Of a stretch of DNA of 19,503 bases, positions 8,170-16,467 are shown piece by piece. Origin of the DNA: Flavobacteriales bacterium (GTDB lineage: Bacteria; Bacteroidota; Bacteroidia; Flavobacteriales_F; PHOS-HE28). A program made the translations under genes and the position numbers. The notes beneath the pieces were generated by a model, which made no database searches, was not told the origin of the DNA, and saw only the letters and a program-made list of their open reading frames with translations. The DNA is taken from NCBI GenBank assembly GCA_016705545.1, contig JADIYA010000013.1:1-19503 (forward strand), given 5' to 3'. The stretch's first letter is position 1. The number at the start of each line of letters is the position of its first letter.

Positions 8170-9435
8170 ATGGATAGGCGCCTTTTCATCCTCTGGTTCA
8201 CCATCTTCATCGACCTGATCGGGTTCACGCTCTTCATCCCGGTGGTGCCCTATTTCACCGAGGCCTTGGGCGCGAGCGAGGATCTGGTGATGCTGAGCGC
8301 CGCGCTCTTCTCGCTCATGGTCTTCCTCTGCTCGCCCATCTGGGGCAGCATGAGCGACCGCGTGGGGCGCCGCCCGGTGATCATGGTCTCCATCGTGATC
8401 ACGGCCATCAGCTACATCGTCTTCTCTTACGCCACCAGCATCGTCCTGCTCTTCGTGTCGCGCTTCCTCACCGGCATCGGCAGCGGCAACATCGCCGCCG
8501 CGCAAGCCTACGTGAGCGATATGACCGAGCCGAAGGACCGCGCTAAGCGCATCGGGCTCATCATCGGCGCATCGTTCGGATTGGCCTTCGCATTCGGGCC
8601 CGCGATGGGTGGCTACGTCTTCCACCACATGGGCGGTATCGAGGCGGTGGGCTGGTTCGCCACAGGGCTGTGCCTGCTCAACCTCATCGGCGTGGTGTTC
8701 ATGCTTCCTGAGTCATTGGCGAATCCCGATCGCGCGCGGCCCATCAACTTCAAACCGGTGGCCAGCACCTTCCGCGCGCTCAGGGACCAGCGCTTCCGCG
8801 ACATCTTCCTCATCGGATTCGTGTACATAACGGCCTTCAGCATGATGAATGTGAGCATCGCCTTCCTCTGGATGCAGCGCTACCACCTCACGGTGGACCA
8901 GACGGGCCTCATGTTCAGCATGGTCGGCATCCTCAGCGCCGTTTCGCAGGGCGCTTTGGTGAGCGTGTTCCAGCGTTGGTGGGGCGAACGGCGCATGATG
9001 ATCTACGGCTGCATCATGGTGGGGCTCGGCTTGGCGCTGATCCCCTTCGTTCCGGTGGGGGATCGCGCGGATGTGATCATGGGTGCGGATGGCTTGCCGG
9101 CCTCCATCGACCTCAGCCTTGCTTTCGTGCTGATGAGCCTTGTGCCGATGGTGCTCGGCGCGGTGGGCAATGCCTGCCTGAACCCGAGCCTGGTCTCGAT
9201 CCTCAGCCGGAAATCAGGTCCCCACGAGCTAGGCGAGGTGATGGGCCAGAATCAGGGCTTCACCTCACTGGGTCGCGTAGCGGGGCCTGCCATGGCCGGA
9301 CCACTGTATGCGTGGGGCGTGGATCTGCCGTTCATCGTGGGCGGCGTGATCATGATCGGCACCTTGGCGCTGGTGTTCAACTATCTGCGCACGAGCTATA
9401 CGCCGCTGCACACCCCTTCCGCGCTGGCCGATTAG
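8170..9435 (+). CDS. MFS transporter, TetA/TCR-like drug:H+ antiporter subfamily
   Basis: 421-residue integral inner-membrane protein with about 12 hydrophobic segments, starting with TM1 FILWFTIFIDLIGFTLFIPV. Motif A of the major facilitator superfamily, GSMSDRVGRRPV (59-70), lies in the TM2-TM3 loop. An antiporter-type motif C, GLAFAFGPAMGG (137-148), lies in TM5 and is characteristic of proton-coupled exporters. The spacing and the VVPYF end of TM1 resemble the TCR/Tet group. The substrate cannot be inferred from sequence; a drug, metabolite or sugar exporter are all possible. Follows ndh on the same strand and precedes sucD by 66 bases. No frame problems. Confidence 0.85.
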   Translation: MDRRLFILWFTIFIDLIGFTLFIPVVPYFTEALGASEDLVMLSAALFSLMVFLCSPIWGSMSDRVGRRPVIMVSIVITAISYIVFSYATSIVLLFVSRFLTGIGSGNIAAAQAYVSDMTEPKDRAKRIGLIIGASFGLAFAFGPAMGGYVFHHMGGIEAVGWFATGLCLLNLIGVVFMLPESLANPDRARPINFKPVASTFRALRDQRFRDIFLIGFVYITAFSMMNVSIAFLWMQRYHLTVDQTGLMFSMVGILSAVSQGALVSVFQRWWGERRMMIYGCIMVGLGLALIPFVPVGDRADVIMGADGLPASIDLSLAFVLMSLVPMVLGAVGNACLNPSLVSILSRKSGPHELGEVMGQNQGFTSLGRVAGPAMAGPLYAWGVDLPFIVGGVIMIGTLALVFNYLRTSYTPLHTPSALAD

Positions 9436-9501
9436 ATTCGCCGCCCGCAACTCCACCATTCGCCATGCCGAGCGGAGCAACAACCCTCAACCCGAGATAG
9501 A

Positions 9502-10371
9502 ATGAGCGTGCTAGTCAACAAGAACTCGAAGGTGATCGTGCAAGGCTTCACCGGCAGCGAAGGCACCTTCCACGCTACGCAGATGATCGAGTACGGCACC
9601 AACGTGGTGGGCGGGGTAACGCCGGGCAAGGGCGGCCAGAAGCACTTGGAGCGTCCGGTTTTCGAGACCGTGAGCGAGGCAGTGAAGCAGACCGGCGCCA
9701 ACGTGAGCATCATCTTCGTTCCGCCCGCCTTCGCCGCCGATGCGATCATGGAAGCCGCAGAGGCCGGCATCAAGGTGATCGTGTGCATCACCGAAGGGAT
9801 CCCGGTAAAGGACATGGTAGCCGCCCGCGAATACCTGCGCGGCAAGGATTGCACGCTCATCGGCCCCAACTGCCCCGGCGTGATCACCGCCGATGAATGC
9901 AAAGTGGGCATCATGCCGGGCTTCGTGTTCAAGAAGGGGAGTGTGGGCATCGTGAGCAAGAGCGGCACGCTCACCTACGAAGCAGCCGATCAAGTGGTGA
10001 AGGCCGGGCTCGGCATCACCACGGCCATCGGTATCGGTGGCGACCCGATCATCGGCACCACCACCCTGGAAGCCGTTCAGCTCTTCACCAACGACCCCGA
10101 GACCAAGGCCATCGTGATGATCGGCGAGATCGGCGGCGATCTGGAGATCCAGGCCGCGCGGTGGATCAAGGCCAACTGCAAGAAGCCGGTGGTCGGCTTC
10201 ATCGCTGGCGAGACCGCCCCGAAGGGACGCACCATGGGCCATGCAGGCGCCATCGTGAGTGGTGCCGATGAGAGCGCGGCGGCGAAGAAGGCGGTGATGC
10301 GCGAGTGCGGGATCCATGTGGTGGAGAGCCCGGCCAGCATCGGCGCCAAGGTGAAGGAGGTGCTGGGCTAG
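9502..10371 (+). CDS. sucD: Succinate--CoA ligase (ADP/GDP-forming) subunit alpha
   Basis: Alpha subunit of succinyl-CoA synthetase, which interconverts succinyl-CoA and succinate with substrate-level phosphorylation in the TCA cycle. 289 residues, the standard length. The CoA-binding Rossmann part shows QGFTGSEGTFH (14-24) and GGVTPGKGG (37-45). Then come ITEGIP (96-101), IGPNCPGVI (120-128) and the phosphohistidine loop TMGHAGAIVSG with His247. No sucC lies beside it; in many Bacteroidota the two subunits are encoded apart. The 66-base gap upstream (9436-9501) has no clear promoter. Confidence 0.97.
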   Translation: MSVLVNKNSKVIVQGFTGSEGTFHATQMIEYGTNVVGGVTPGKGGQKHLERPVFETVSEAVKQTGANVSIIFVPPAFAADAIMEAAEAGIKVIVCITEGIPVKDMVAAREYLRGKDCTLIGPNCPGVITADECKVGIMPGFVFKKGSVGIVSKSGTLTYEAADQVVKAGLGITTAIGIGGDPIIGTTTLEAVQLFTNDPETKAIVMIGEIGGDLEIQAARWIKANCKKPVVGFIAGETAPKGRTMGHAGAIVSGADESAAAKKAVMRECGIHVVESPASIGAKVKEVLG

Positions 10372-10463
10372 TCCAGCCTCGCATCGTGGTGCTGACGGCA
10401 CGACACCTCAGCAGCGGATTGCCCTTGCAATGAGGGCGAGGAGGCACCACCAAGCAGACCGAT

Positions 10464-10479
10464 TACCGGTTTTCTGGTA
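10464..10479. promoter_or_regulatory. Palindromic operator candidate, copy 1 (upstream of response regulator operon)
   Basis: TACCGGTTTTCTGGTA: half-sites TACCGGT and TACCAGA (other strand) separated by TT, one mismatch from a perfect dyad. It is the first of three copies in the window (also 15001-15016 and 16468-16483) and ends 23 bases before a -7-like box. The 7-2-7 layout with TAC starts resembles NarL-family binding sites; binding by the adjacent regulator is inference. Confidence 0.65.
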
Positions 10480-10493
10480 TTTTCCCCGATGCA

Positions 10494-10515
10494 GGCGGCA
10501 TTGATTTTTGCCGCC
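10494..10515 (+). other. Perfect 7-bp inverted repeat around the proposed -7 box
   Basis: GGCGGCA (10494-10500) and TGCCGCC (10509-10515) flank an 8-base T-rich loop that contains the TTTT before the -7 TTTG. If transcription starts upstream of it, it forms a leader hairpin; if it starts near 10516, it is a DNA-level dyad over the promoter. Function unknown. Confidence 0.35.
10503..10510 (+). promoter_or_regulatory. Putative -7 element GATTTTTG of the response regulator operon
   Basis: One mismatch to TAnnTTTG. The TTTG begins 28 bases after the end of the palindrome, matching the copy at 15044 and within one base of that at 16510. It would put the transcription start near 10515, about 12 bases before the ATG at 10528. 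Confidence 0.45.
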
Positions 10516-10527
10516 ATGCAGATGAAG

Positions 10528-11193
10528 ATGAACACGTCGACCTTGCTGTTGGTGGATGATCAGTCGATGATGCTCGACGGCATTGAATCGCTGCTGGCCA
10601 CGATGGATGAGGTGAAAGTGCTGGGCCGGTGCACCAATGGCAAGGACGCGGTGGCCCAGGCGGAATTGCTGCGGCCGGACCTTGTGCTGATGGATGTGAA
10701 CATGCCCGGCATGGACGGCATAGAAGCCACCAAGCGCCTGCTGAAGGTGAGCCCGGATAGCAAGGTGCTCATCTTGAGCATGTACGGCCACAAGGAGTTC
10801 GTTCTGGAGGTGATGGAAGCCGGTGCATGCGGCTACTTGCTGAAGAATGCGGGGAAGCTTGAGCTCATGGAGGCCTTGCACATCGTGGCCACCGGCGGCA
10901 AGTACGTCGCGCGGGAATTGGCTGCGGTCATCGCGAACGGGGATCGCTTCAAGGACCGGCGGGGGGAGACACGCTATGGTGCCCTTTCCAAGCGCGAAGT
11001 GGACATCGTGCGATTGATCCTGCAGGAGCGTACTTCCCAGGAGATCGCCGAATCCCTATTCCTGAGCTCCGAAACGGTTGAGACCCACCGAAGGAACATT
11101 ATGCATAAGCTTGACGTCCGCAATACCGCTGGCTTGGTGAAGTACGCCATGGAGCGGGGTTGGGGAAATAACAACGAGAGCACGAACCGATAA
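10528..11193 (+). CDS. NarL/FixJ-family response regulator (receiver + LuxR-type HTH)
   Basis: Cytoplasmic DNA-binding transcription factor. Counting from the ATG at 10528 (MNTSTLLLVDDQ) it has 221 residues. The receiver domain shows the acidic pair D10-D11, phospho-acceptor D56 in LVLMDVNMPGMDG, the switch Ser in LILSMYG (about 84) and Lys106 in YLLKNAG. The LuxR-type helix-turn-helix (about 152-210) reads LSKREVDIVRLILQERTSQE, with recognition helix SSETVETHRRNIMHKL. In-frame ATGs at 10489, 10516 and 10522 are possible; 10528 is preferred because it gives normal receiver spacing to D56 and the same distance from the upstream palindrome (48 bases) as at 15064 (47 bases). First gene of an operon with the 147-residue protein, metalloprotease and histidine kinase, its probable partner. 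Confidence 0.93.
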   Translation: MNTSTLLLVDDQSMMLDGIESLLATMDEVKVLGRCTNGKDAVAQAELLRPDLVLMDVNMPGMDGIEATKRLLKVSPDSKVLILSMYGHKEFVLEVMEAGACGYLLKNAGKLELMEALHIVATGGKYVARELAAVIANGDRFKDRRGETRYGALSKREVDIVRLILQERTSQEIAESLFLSSETVETHRRNIMHKLDVRNTAGLVKYAMERGWGNNNESTNR

Positions 11194-11204
11194 ACCAACT
11201 ACCG

Positions 11205-11648
11205 ATGAGCTGGAACATCAATGATCCTGAGGCGGAAGTGAACGAAGTGTACCAGAGCAAGATCACGCATCCGAAGAACCAGTACTTCACCGGGGAGCGG
11301 GTGCTGGACCTTGAGAATCAGGTGATCACGTTGAAGTACGCGGAGCGCATCGGAGTGGACGAAGGAAGCGAGGATATTCAGCTGGGATTGGACCGTGCTG
11401 ATGAAGAGGAGGATGAGCAATGGGTGCTCTATGTCGAAGTCGACCCGCCTGATCCGAAGTCCGAGAGCGCACGACGGAAGCCGGTGCGGATGTCAACTTC
11501 CGGCGGAGGCGGAGGCGATGAACAGCGCACGGTCGTGATCAAGAGCCCTGCTGAGGTGCGCTTGCGCGTTCGTTCAGCGAAGATCTCGTTCAAGCCGGCC
11601 ATCAAGACCAAGCCGTTCCCCGATCCGGGCAAGCTCAAGCGGCCTTAG
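11205..11648 (+). CDS. Unrecognised 147-residue protein in the two-component operon
   Basis: I do not recognise a family. It starts MSWNINDPEAEVNEVYQSKI, 11 bases after the response regulator, and ends 14 bases before the metalloprotease, so it is almost certainly co-transcribed. There is no signal peptide or membrane segment, so a cytoplasmic location is likely. The N-terminal 85 residues are acidic (GSEDIQLGLDRADEEEDEQW) and end in a probable strand WVLYVEVDPPDP. A low-complexity linker STSGGGGGDEQ follows. The last 40 residues are basic (VRLRVRSAKISFKPAIKTKP). The charge split and linker suggest an adaptor or regulatory protein, but no function can be claimed. Confidence 0.75.
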   Translation: MSWNINDPEAEVNEVYQSKITHPKNQYFTGERVLDLENQVITLKYAERIGVDEGSEDIQLGLDRADEEEDEQWVLYVEVDPPDPKSESARRKPVRMSTSGGGGGDEQRTVVIKSPAEVRLRVRSAKISFKPAIKTKPFPDPGKLKRP

Positions 11649-11662
11649 TCTTCCAAGCGGGT

Positions 11663-12958
11663 ATGAAGCATGCCGCGTTGATCGGCCACGCACTGCTCGC
11701 GGCCATGCCCTTGGTGTCGGTGCATGCCCAGATCAGCGACAGGCCAACCGGCGCATGCCTGCCGGACGCGATCGCATCGCTCTGTGATCGGTTGCTCCCG
11801 GCATCCGGGCATGTGCACATCACGGACGCTGATGGCAAGGTGCGTGCGTGCCCATGTGAACACCTCCTTCGTGGCTCTCTGGATGAGCTGAATGCCCTGC
11901 GCGCCGTGCGAGACCGGGTGTACCTGGAACGCATGGATTCCCGCTGGAAGCACGCCTCAAACGAATCCTGGAGTTCAGGCGTGATCAACACCGAAGTGAT
12001 CGGGATCGAGGAAGGCGATCCGTTGGTGGAGGATACCAGCGTGTACCTGGATGCGACCTTGAGGTGCCCGGAGGAAAGGCGATTGCGACGGATCGTGACC
12101 GGGATCGCCCATCTGGAAACGATCGGTCGCGCGGTGACGGAGCGATTCCAGTTCACGCTGGTGTTGCAACCAGACCCTGGCTGGGACGATCGTTTCATGC
12201 GCATCCTGCCCGCTGGCAGATCCGGTTGGTGGATCATCCGCATACCAGCGCCGTTGCTCTGGTCCCCGCACATGACCGATGAGCTCCTGGTGTTCATGCT
12301 GCTCCACGAAATGGGCCATGCACTGGATGATTCCGAACCAGAACAGGTGATGGCATCGGAACTCATGTCGGATAACTGGGCAACAAGCATTGGATTGTCC
12401 GCTTATTATGGCGATGAGCGCGCTGCCGAGCTCCGCCCCCGCATCGCGCAGGATTTCCGTGAATATCACAAGGACATCTATACCCTCGAGACATTCGATC
12501 GGTCCTCCTGCGAAACCGGCCGCTTGAATGACTACCCACGACTCGCGTGCCGGTTGGAATGCATCCGTGACCCGCAGTGGGCCGCATCCGTGAGGGGTTC
12601 GGGTTTCACCTACCCCGATTCCTGCTGGTCCACCCAACAATGCGGACCGGTTTTCGATCCGGTTCAGGAATGGGTGCGTGGCAATTGCTTCCTGGCGGAC
12701 GAACATACCCAGAGTCCTTTGCTCGGAGTGGAGGACCGGCTTGCCTCGCTGACGGATGCGCAACGCCGTTTGGATCGGAACCTGTGCAGGGCACGCCCGG
12801 AAATATGCGCGCTCAAGCCGGATGAGCTCGGCAAGCGCTTGTCCCTGGAGATCCGGTTCTACAGCCATCGCGAGCGACGGATCGAACGGGTGCTGGATCG
12901 ATCGCTCAGGAGAGTACGAAGACTGAACGCGGACATCCTGCGTGAGCACAAGCCATGA
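11663..12958 (+). CDS. Secreted HExxH zinc metalloprotease (gluzincin-like), novel or divergent
   Basis: 431 residues starting MKHAALIGHALLAAMPLVSV, a signal peptide with likely cleavage after VHAQ (about residue 23), so periplasmic or exported. The zinc-binding motif is HEMGH at 215-219, inside FMLLHEMGHALDD. Fourteen residues on, ASELMSDNWATS supplies a likely third ligand Glu233 and a conserved-looking Asp237, the ExxxD pattern of gluzincins. The protein is rich in cysteines (for example C32, C41, C63, C65, C135 and several between 290 and 390), suggesting disulfides outside the cytoplasm. The C-terminal part (about 350-431) is charged and probably helical. I cannot place it in a named peptidase family. 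It overlaps the histidine kinase start by 4 bases (ATGA), implying translational coupling. Confidence 0.75.
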   Translation: MKHAALIGHALLAAMPLVSVHAQISDRPTGACLPDAIASLCDRLLPASGHVHITDADGKVRACPCEHLLRGSLDELNALRAVRDRVYLERMDSRWKHASNESWSSGVINTEVIGIEEGDPLVEDTSVYLDATLRCPEERRLRRIVTGIAHLETIGRAVTERFQFTLVLQPDPGWDDRFMRILPAGRSGWWIIRIPAPLLWSPHMTDELLVFMLLHEMGHALDDSEPEQVMASELMSDNWATSIGLSAYYGDERAAELRPRIAQDFREYHKDIYTLETFDRSSCETGRLNDYPRLACRLECIRDPQWAASVRGSGFTYPDSCWSTQQCGPVFDPVQEWVRGNCFLADEHTQSPLLGVEDRLASLTDAQRRLDRNLCRARPEICALKPDELGKRLSLEIRFYSHRERRIERVLDRSLRRVRRLNADILREHKP

Positions 12959-14991
12959 AGCACTGGTCCACACGGTGCTTTGCGATTTGTCTCGCAGTAT
13001 TCGCCCTGACGAATCCGTCCATCGCTAGCGATGCCTGGCCGTCGTTCGACCGCTTCACCACCTGCTTCAACCGCAACCAGCCTGATTCGCTCCGAGCGCT
13101 TGCTCAGGAATTGCGTGCTGCCAGCGATCCGTATGATCGGCACCTCGGCATCCTTGCACTGGCCGGTGCCCAATTCCGCTCCGATGACCTCGCGACGTGC
13201 ACGCGTACGCTCGATAGCCTCGAACGGGTCGTCGCACGGGATGCTTTGGCCGTTCGCGCCGTGGCCCAGCGCATCCGCTCCATGCTCATGAGCGCCGTAG
13301 GCGATCCGGAGCGTGGCGTGCTTGAGGCTGATCGCGGTCTCGCCCTGCTGAAGGGTGGAAAGCTGCCCGAGGAAGAAGTGGCCTTGATGGTCGTGCGCGC
13401 GGAGGCCCTCACGCAGCTGGATGATCTTGATGCCGCGCTCCAGCAATTCGCCGAAGCACAACGATTGACCTCAGCGGCGAACTACCTGCGCGGCGAATGC
13501 CTGGTGCGCATCGGCCTGGGCAACATCCGGTACAAGCAGGGGCGCTATGATGAGGCCTGGCAGGACTACCTGCGAACCTTCACCGTCGCATCAGCCAACG
13601 GTTTCGATAAGGTGGCCCAGAGCGCCTTGGGCAATTTGGGTGGCGTGGCCACCATGACCGGCAAGTACGACCTCGCCGTGCACCTCTACGACAGCCTGCT
13701 CACGCTGCTCGGCCCACGGAGCCCGGAATTGCGCGCGCGCCTGCACGGGCAGAAAGGCTACGTGCTGATCGAGATGGAGGACTACTCTGCAGCGGTGCAA
13801 AGCTGCAAGCGCTCCATCGCGCTTTCCGACTCCATCGGCGATCTGCGAGGCAGCACCGATGTCGCGCATGACCTGGCTTATGCCATGTGGCAGCTCGGTG
13901 AACGCGATGGTGCGATGCGCTTGATGCACCAAATGCTCGCAACAGCGGTCCAGCGCAACTGGGCCGAACAGCAGCAGTACATCCACCTGGATCTGCACGA
14001 CTGGTACAAGGAACTGGGCCGCAGTGAACAAGCGCTCCTGCACATGAGCCGCTACAGTGCGCTGTCCGATTCCCTTTCGCGTGTCCGTTTCTCGCAGCAG
14101 ATCGCGCATTCGGAGATCGCCTTCGAGACGGAACGGAAAGAGCATCGGATCGCGGAGCAGGACCAGGCCCTGCGGATTGCCGAAGCAGAGGATCGCCGTA
14201 AATCCATGCAGCGCAACCTGTCCATAGCATTGGTCGCCGTGCTGCTGGTGGTCGCGGTGGTGCTCTGGCGGAGCCTTCGCATCCGCAGGAAGCTCGCCGC
14301 GCATGAGCGGGAGCTGCACGCCCAACGGGTTGACGAGCTCATGCACCAGCAGGAGATCAAGGCCATCAATGCCATGCTGGAAGGGCAGGAGAAGGAGCGC
14401 GACCGCGTGGCCAAGGACCTGCACGACCGGTTGGGCAGCATGCTCAGCGCCATCAAGCACCAGGTCGGTGCACTGGAGCACGAAGTGCAATTGGTCCGCG
14501 CCGATCAGGGCACGCAATACACCAAGGTGAATCGCATGCTCGATGAAGCGGTGGGCGAAGTGCGCCGCATCTCGCATGACATGATCGCCGTTACGCTATC
14601 GCGCTTCGGATTGAGCAAAGCGCTGGAGGACCTCTGCGATACCGTGCGTTTGAATGGCCGCCTGGCCGTGGAGTTGAGGGTCTTCGGACTGGAGCAACGC
14701 ATGGACCGCGCGCTGGAGATCGTGGTGTACCGCATGGTGCAGGAACTGGTGAGCAACGTGCTCAAGCATGCGCAAGCCACCGAGCTGAGCGTGAACGTGA
14801 CCCGCGAGCCTGGCCGTCTGAGCGTCATGGTGATCGACGATGGCAAGGGCTTCGATGCCCAGGCCCAGCATGCCGGCATCGGCCTCGGCAACGTGCGCGC
14901 GCGTGCATCGGCCATAGGCGCCGTGGTGCGTGTGGACAGCACCCCGGGCAAAGGCACCACGGTGAGCGTGGAATGCCCCATCGTGGAATAG
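12955..14991 (+). CDS. TPR-containing sensor histidine kinase (HisKA_3/NarX-NreB type)
   Basis: 678-residue sensor that presumably phosphorylates the response regulator at 10528-11193. The N-terminus MKHWSTRCFAICLAVFALTN is a signal peptide or signal anchor. Residues about 40-400 are helical repeats with tetratricopeptide signatures (YKQGRYDEAWQDYL, MTGKYDLAVHLYDSLL, MEDYSAAVQSCKRSIALSDS), followed by a charged coiled-coil segment (about 390-420) and one transmembrane helix, ALVAVLLVVAVVLW (425-438). The cytoplasmic dimerization/phosphoacceptor domain reads EKERDRVAKDLHDRLGSMLS with phospho-His490. The ATPase has N-box QELVSNVLKHA (Asn601), G1 DDGKGFD (628-634) and G2 GIGLGN (641-646). This topology, periplasmic TPRs with a HisKA_3 kinase, is common in Bacteroidota. 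Its start overlaps the metalloprotease stop. Confidence 0.93.
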   Translation: MKHWSTRCFAICLAVFALTNPSIASDAWPSFDRFTTCFNRNQPDSLRALAQELRAASDPYDRHLGILALAGAQFRSDDLATCTRTLDSLERVVARDALAVRAVAQRIRSMLMSAVGDPERGVLEADRGLALLKGGKLPEEEVALMVVRAEALTQLDDLDAALQQFAEAQRLTSAANYLRGECLVRIGLGNIRYKQGRYDEAWQDYLRTFTVASANGFDKVAQSALGNLGGVATMTGKYDLAVHLYDSLLTLLGPRSPELRARLHGQKGYVLIEMEDYSAAVQSCKRSIALSDSIGDLRGSTDVAHDLAYAMWQLGERDGAMRLMHQMLATAVQRNWAEQQQYIHLDLHDWYKELGRSEQALLHMSRYSALSDSLSRVRFSQQIAHSEIAFETERKEHRIAEQDQALRIAEAEDRRKSMQRNLSIALVAVLLVVAVVLWRSLRIRRKLAAHERELHAQRVDELMHQQEIKAINAMLEGQEKERDRVAKDLHDRLGSMLSAIKHQVGALEHEVQLVRADQGTQYTKVNRMLDEAVGEVRRISHDMIAVTLSRFGLSKALEDLCDTVRLNGRLAVELRVFGLEQRMDRALEIVVYRMVQELVSNVLKHAQATELSVNVTREPGRLSVMVIDDGKGFDAQAQHAGIGLGNVRARASAIGAVVRVDSTPGKGTTVSVECPIVE

Positions 14992-15000
14992 CCTTGGAAT

Positions 15001-15016
15001 TACCGGTTTTCCGGTA
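15001..15016. promoter_or_regulatory. Palindromic operator candidate, copy 2 (upstream of T9SS protein gene)
   Basis: TACCGGTTTTCCGGTA, the perfect form: half-sites TACCGG and CCGGTA around TTTT. It begins 9 bases after the histidine kinase stop and ends 47 bases before the ATG at 15064. Confidence 0.65.
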
Positions 15017-15039
15017 TTGTGCGGCGCATCGCCATCCGG

Positions 15040-15047
15040 CTGCTTTG
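15040..15047 (+). promoter_or_regulatory. Putative -7 region CTGCTTTG downstream of palindrome copy 2
   Basis: TTTG starts 28 bases after the palindrome. The TA of the consensus is missing. The surrounding TCCGGC..TGCTTTGT is shared with copy 3, which raises the chance that it is functional. The predicted start near 15052 leaves about 12 bases to the ATG. Confidence 0.35.
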
Positions 15048-15063
15048 TCACAGCATTCCTGCC

Positions 15064-16438
15064 ATGCGCTTCAGCTATTCCCTCCTCCCCCTCCTGCTGC
15101 TGGCGATCACGCAGTGCACCACCAGCAACGCCCAATGGACACCGGCCGTGAACGCCATCAAGCTCCCGGATTCGTTGATCTTCACCTCTAACACCGCGAA
15201 CAACAACTGCACCGTGGTATGGCACCCGGTCCTGCAGCGGTATTACTCCCTGCGCATAGGGGCTGCCAACTTCCCCTTGGAAACATGGGTCTTGGGAAGC
15301 AGCACCTCGGTGTGCGTGGCCACCACGGCCATCGACTCCCGGGGCATGTGGTACAACCCCGCTACGAACACCATCGAGCGCAACTGCCTCGGTGCGTTGG
15401 GGTGGGCCACCTTCGGCATCGATGCCGGCTCTTGTGCCACCGGTGCCTTCACCACCATCTTCCCGGGTCAGCTGCAGGCCACAGCCCAATCCTGTGCCGC
15501 CTTCGACCCCGTGCTGAACGAAGTGCTCACCTACTCAGCCGCCACCACCAGCGTGGAATTCCGCGACCGGGCCACGGGCACCCTCGTGCAGGCCTTGCTT
15601 CTTACGGGCACCTCGTTCGCCAACGTCAACACGGAGAGCATCATCTGGACCGGACAAGCCGGCTACGAGATCGGCCTCTTGAATTGGGCCACCAAGCGAG
15701 TCTTCCTCTTCAGTCGTGCCACCGGTGCGTTCACCGGCCAGAGCCAGCTGCCCGCGGCGGCTGTAACGCACACCCAGTTCCGGTTCTGCTATACCAATAA
15801 CCGGGTGTGGTTGTTCAACGCCACGTTGCGCAAGTGGAACGCCTACTGCATTTGGCAACAGACCTGCGGAATGGACGTTTTGCCTGTTGAACTGCTCGCG
15901 TTCAACGCCACGTGCGACGGCACCCCTTCGCTGACCTGGAGCACCGGTAGCGAGCAGAACAGCAGCCACTTCGAGATTGAGCGGAGCACGGATGCGCGCG
16001 AATGGACCTTCGCCGGACGCGTGGAGTCCGCTGCCAACAGCCAGCAACTCATAGAATACGCGTGGTCCGATCCAGAACCGCTTCATGCCCCTGTGGTCTA
16101 CTACCGATTGCGGCAAGTGGATCTGGATGGGGGAGATGAGTTGTTCGATGTTCTTACCGTCTCGGGTTGCGGAACGCGCAGCAGCACGATCACAGCCTAC
16201 CCGAATCCGACAACAGACCTGCTCCACGTCTCCATCAACGTGAAGGAAGCGATCGAAGGCGGGCGATTGGAATTGCGCGATGCGATGGGCCGCCCGGTGA
16301 GCAGACGATCCTATCGGTCGAGGCTGGGCGAAACCGCTCCAGTTCGACTTGAGTGGGCTGGCTCCCGGAGCATACCTGCTTCAATTCACCGATGCGCGGG
16401 GCGCTACGGTTGAGAAGGCCCATGTGGTGAAGCTGTGA
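15064..16438 (+). CDS. Secreted protein with type IX secretion C-terminal sorting domain (one frameshift near the end)
   Basis: About 457 residues. Starts MRFSYSLLPLLLLAITQCTT with a signal peptide cleaved probably after SNAQ (residue 24). Residues about 25-270 form a repetitive all-beta region with Trp/Tyr-containing strands (VVWHPVLQRYYSLRIG, AAFDPVLNEVLTYSA, FRFCYTNNRVWLFNATLRKW) that may be a beta-propeller-like fold. A T9SS-linked module follows: LPVELLAFNATCDG, LTWSTGSEQNSSHFEIERST, VVYYRLRQVDLDGG. The sorting domain AYPNPTTDLLHVSINV and LELRDAMGRPVSRRSY comes last. A single extra base near 16345 moves the true ending, LSGLAPGAYLLQFTDARG and then KAHVVKL, into another frame with its stop at 16436-16438; without correction the frame stops at 16413. 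The product should be exported to the cell surface. It stands behind palindrome copy 2; its role is unknown. Confidence 0.8.
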
Positions 16439-16467
16439 GCTTGGTGTGACCGCAGCGTGATTTGAAT

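Noticed and set aside
9511..10401. 296-residue open frame on the minus strand
   Set aside because: It is antisense to sucD, His/Gly/Ala-rich with no domain, and its length is explained by the codon bias of sucD.
10421..10437. Small hairpin (GCCCT/AGGGC) after sucD as a terminator
   Set aside because: Only 5 perfect base pairs and no T run follows; too weak to call in GC-rich DNA.
13591..14577. 328-residue open frame on the minus strand
   Set aside because: Antisense to the histidine kinase; composition is that of a shadow frame.
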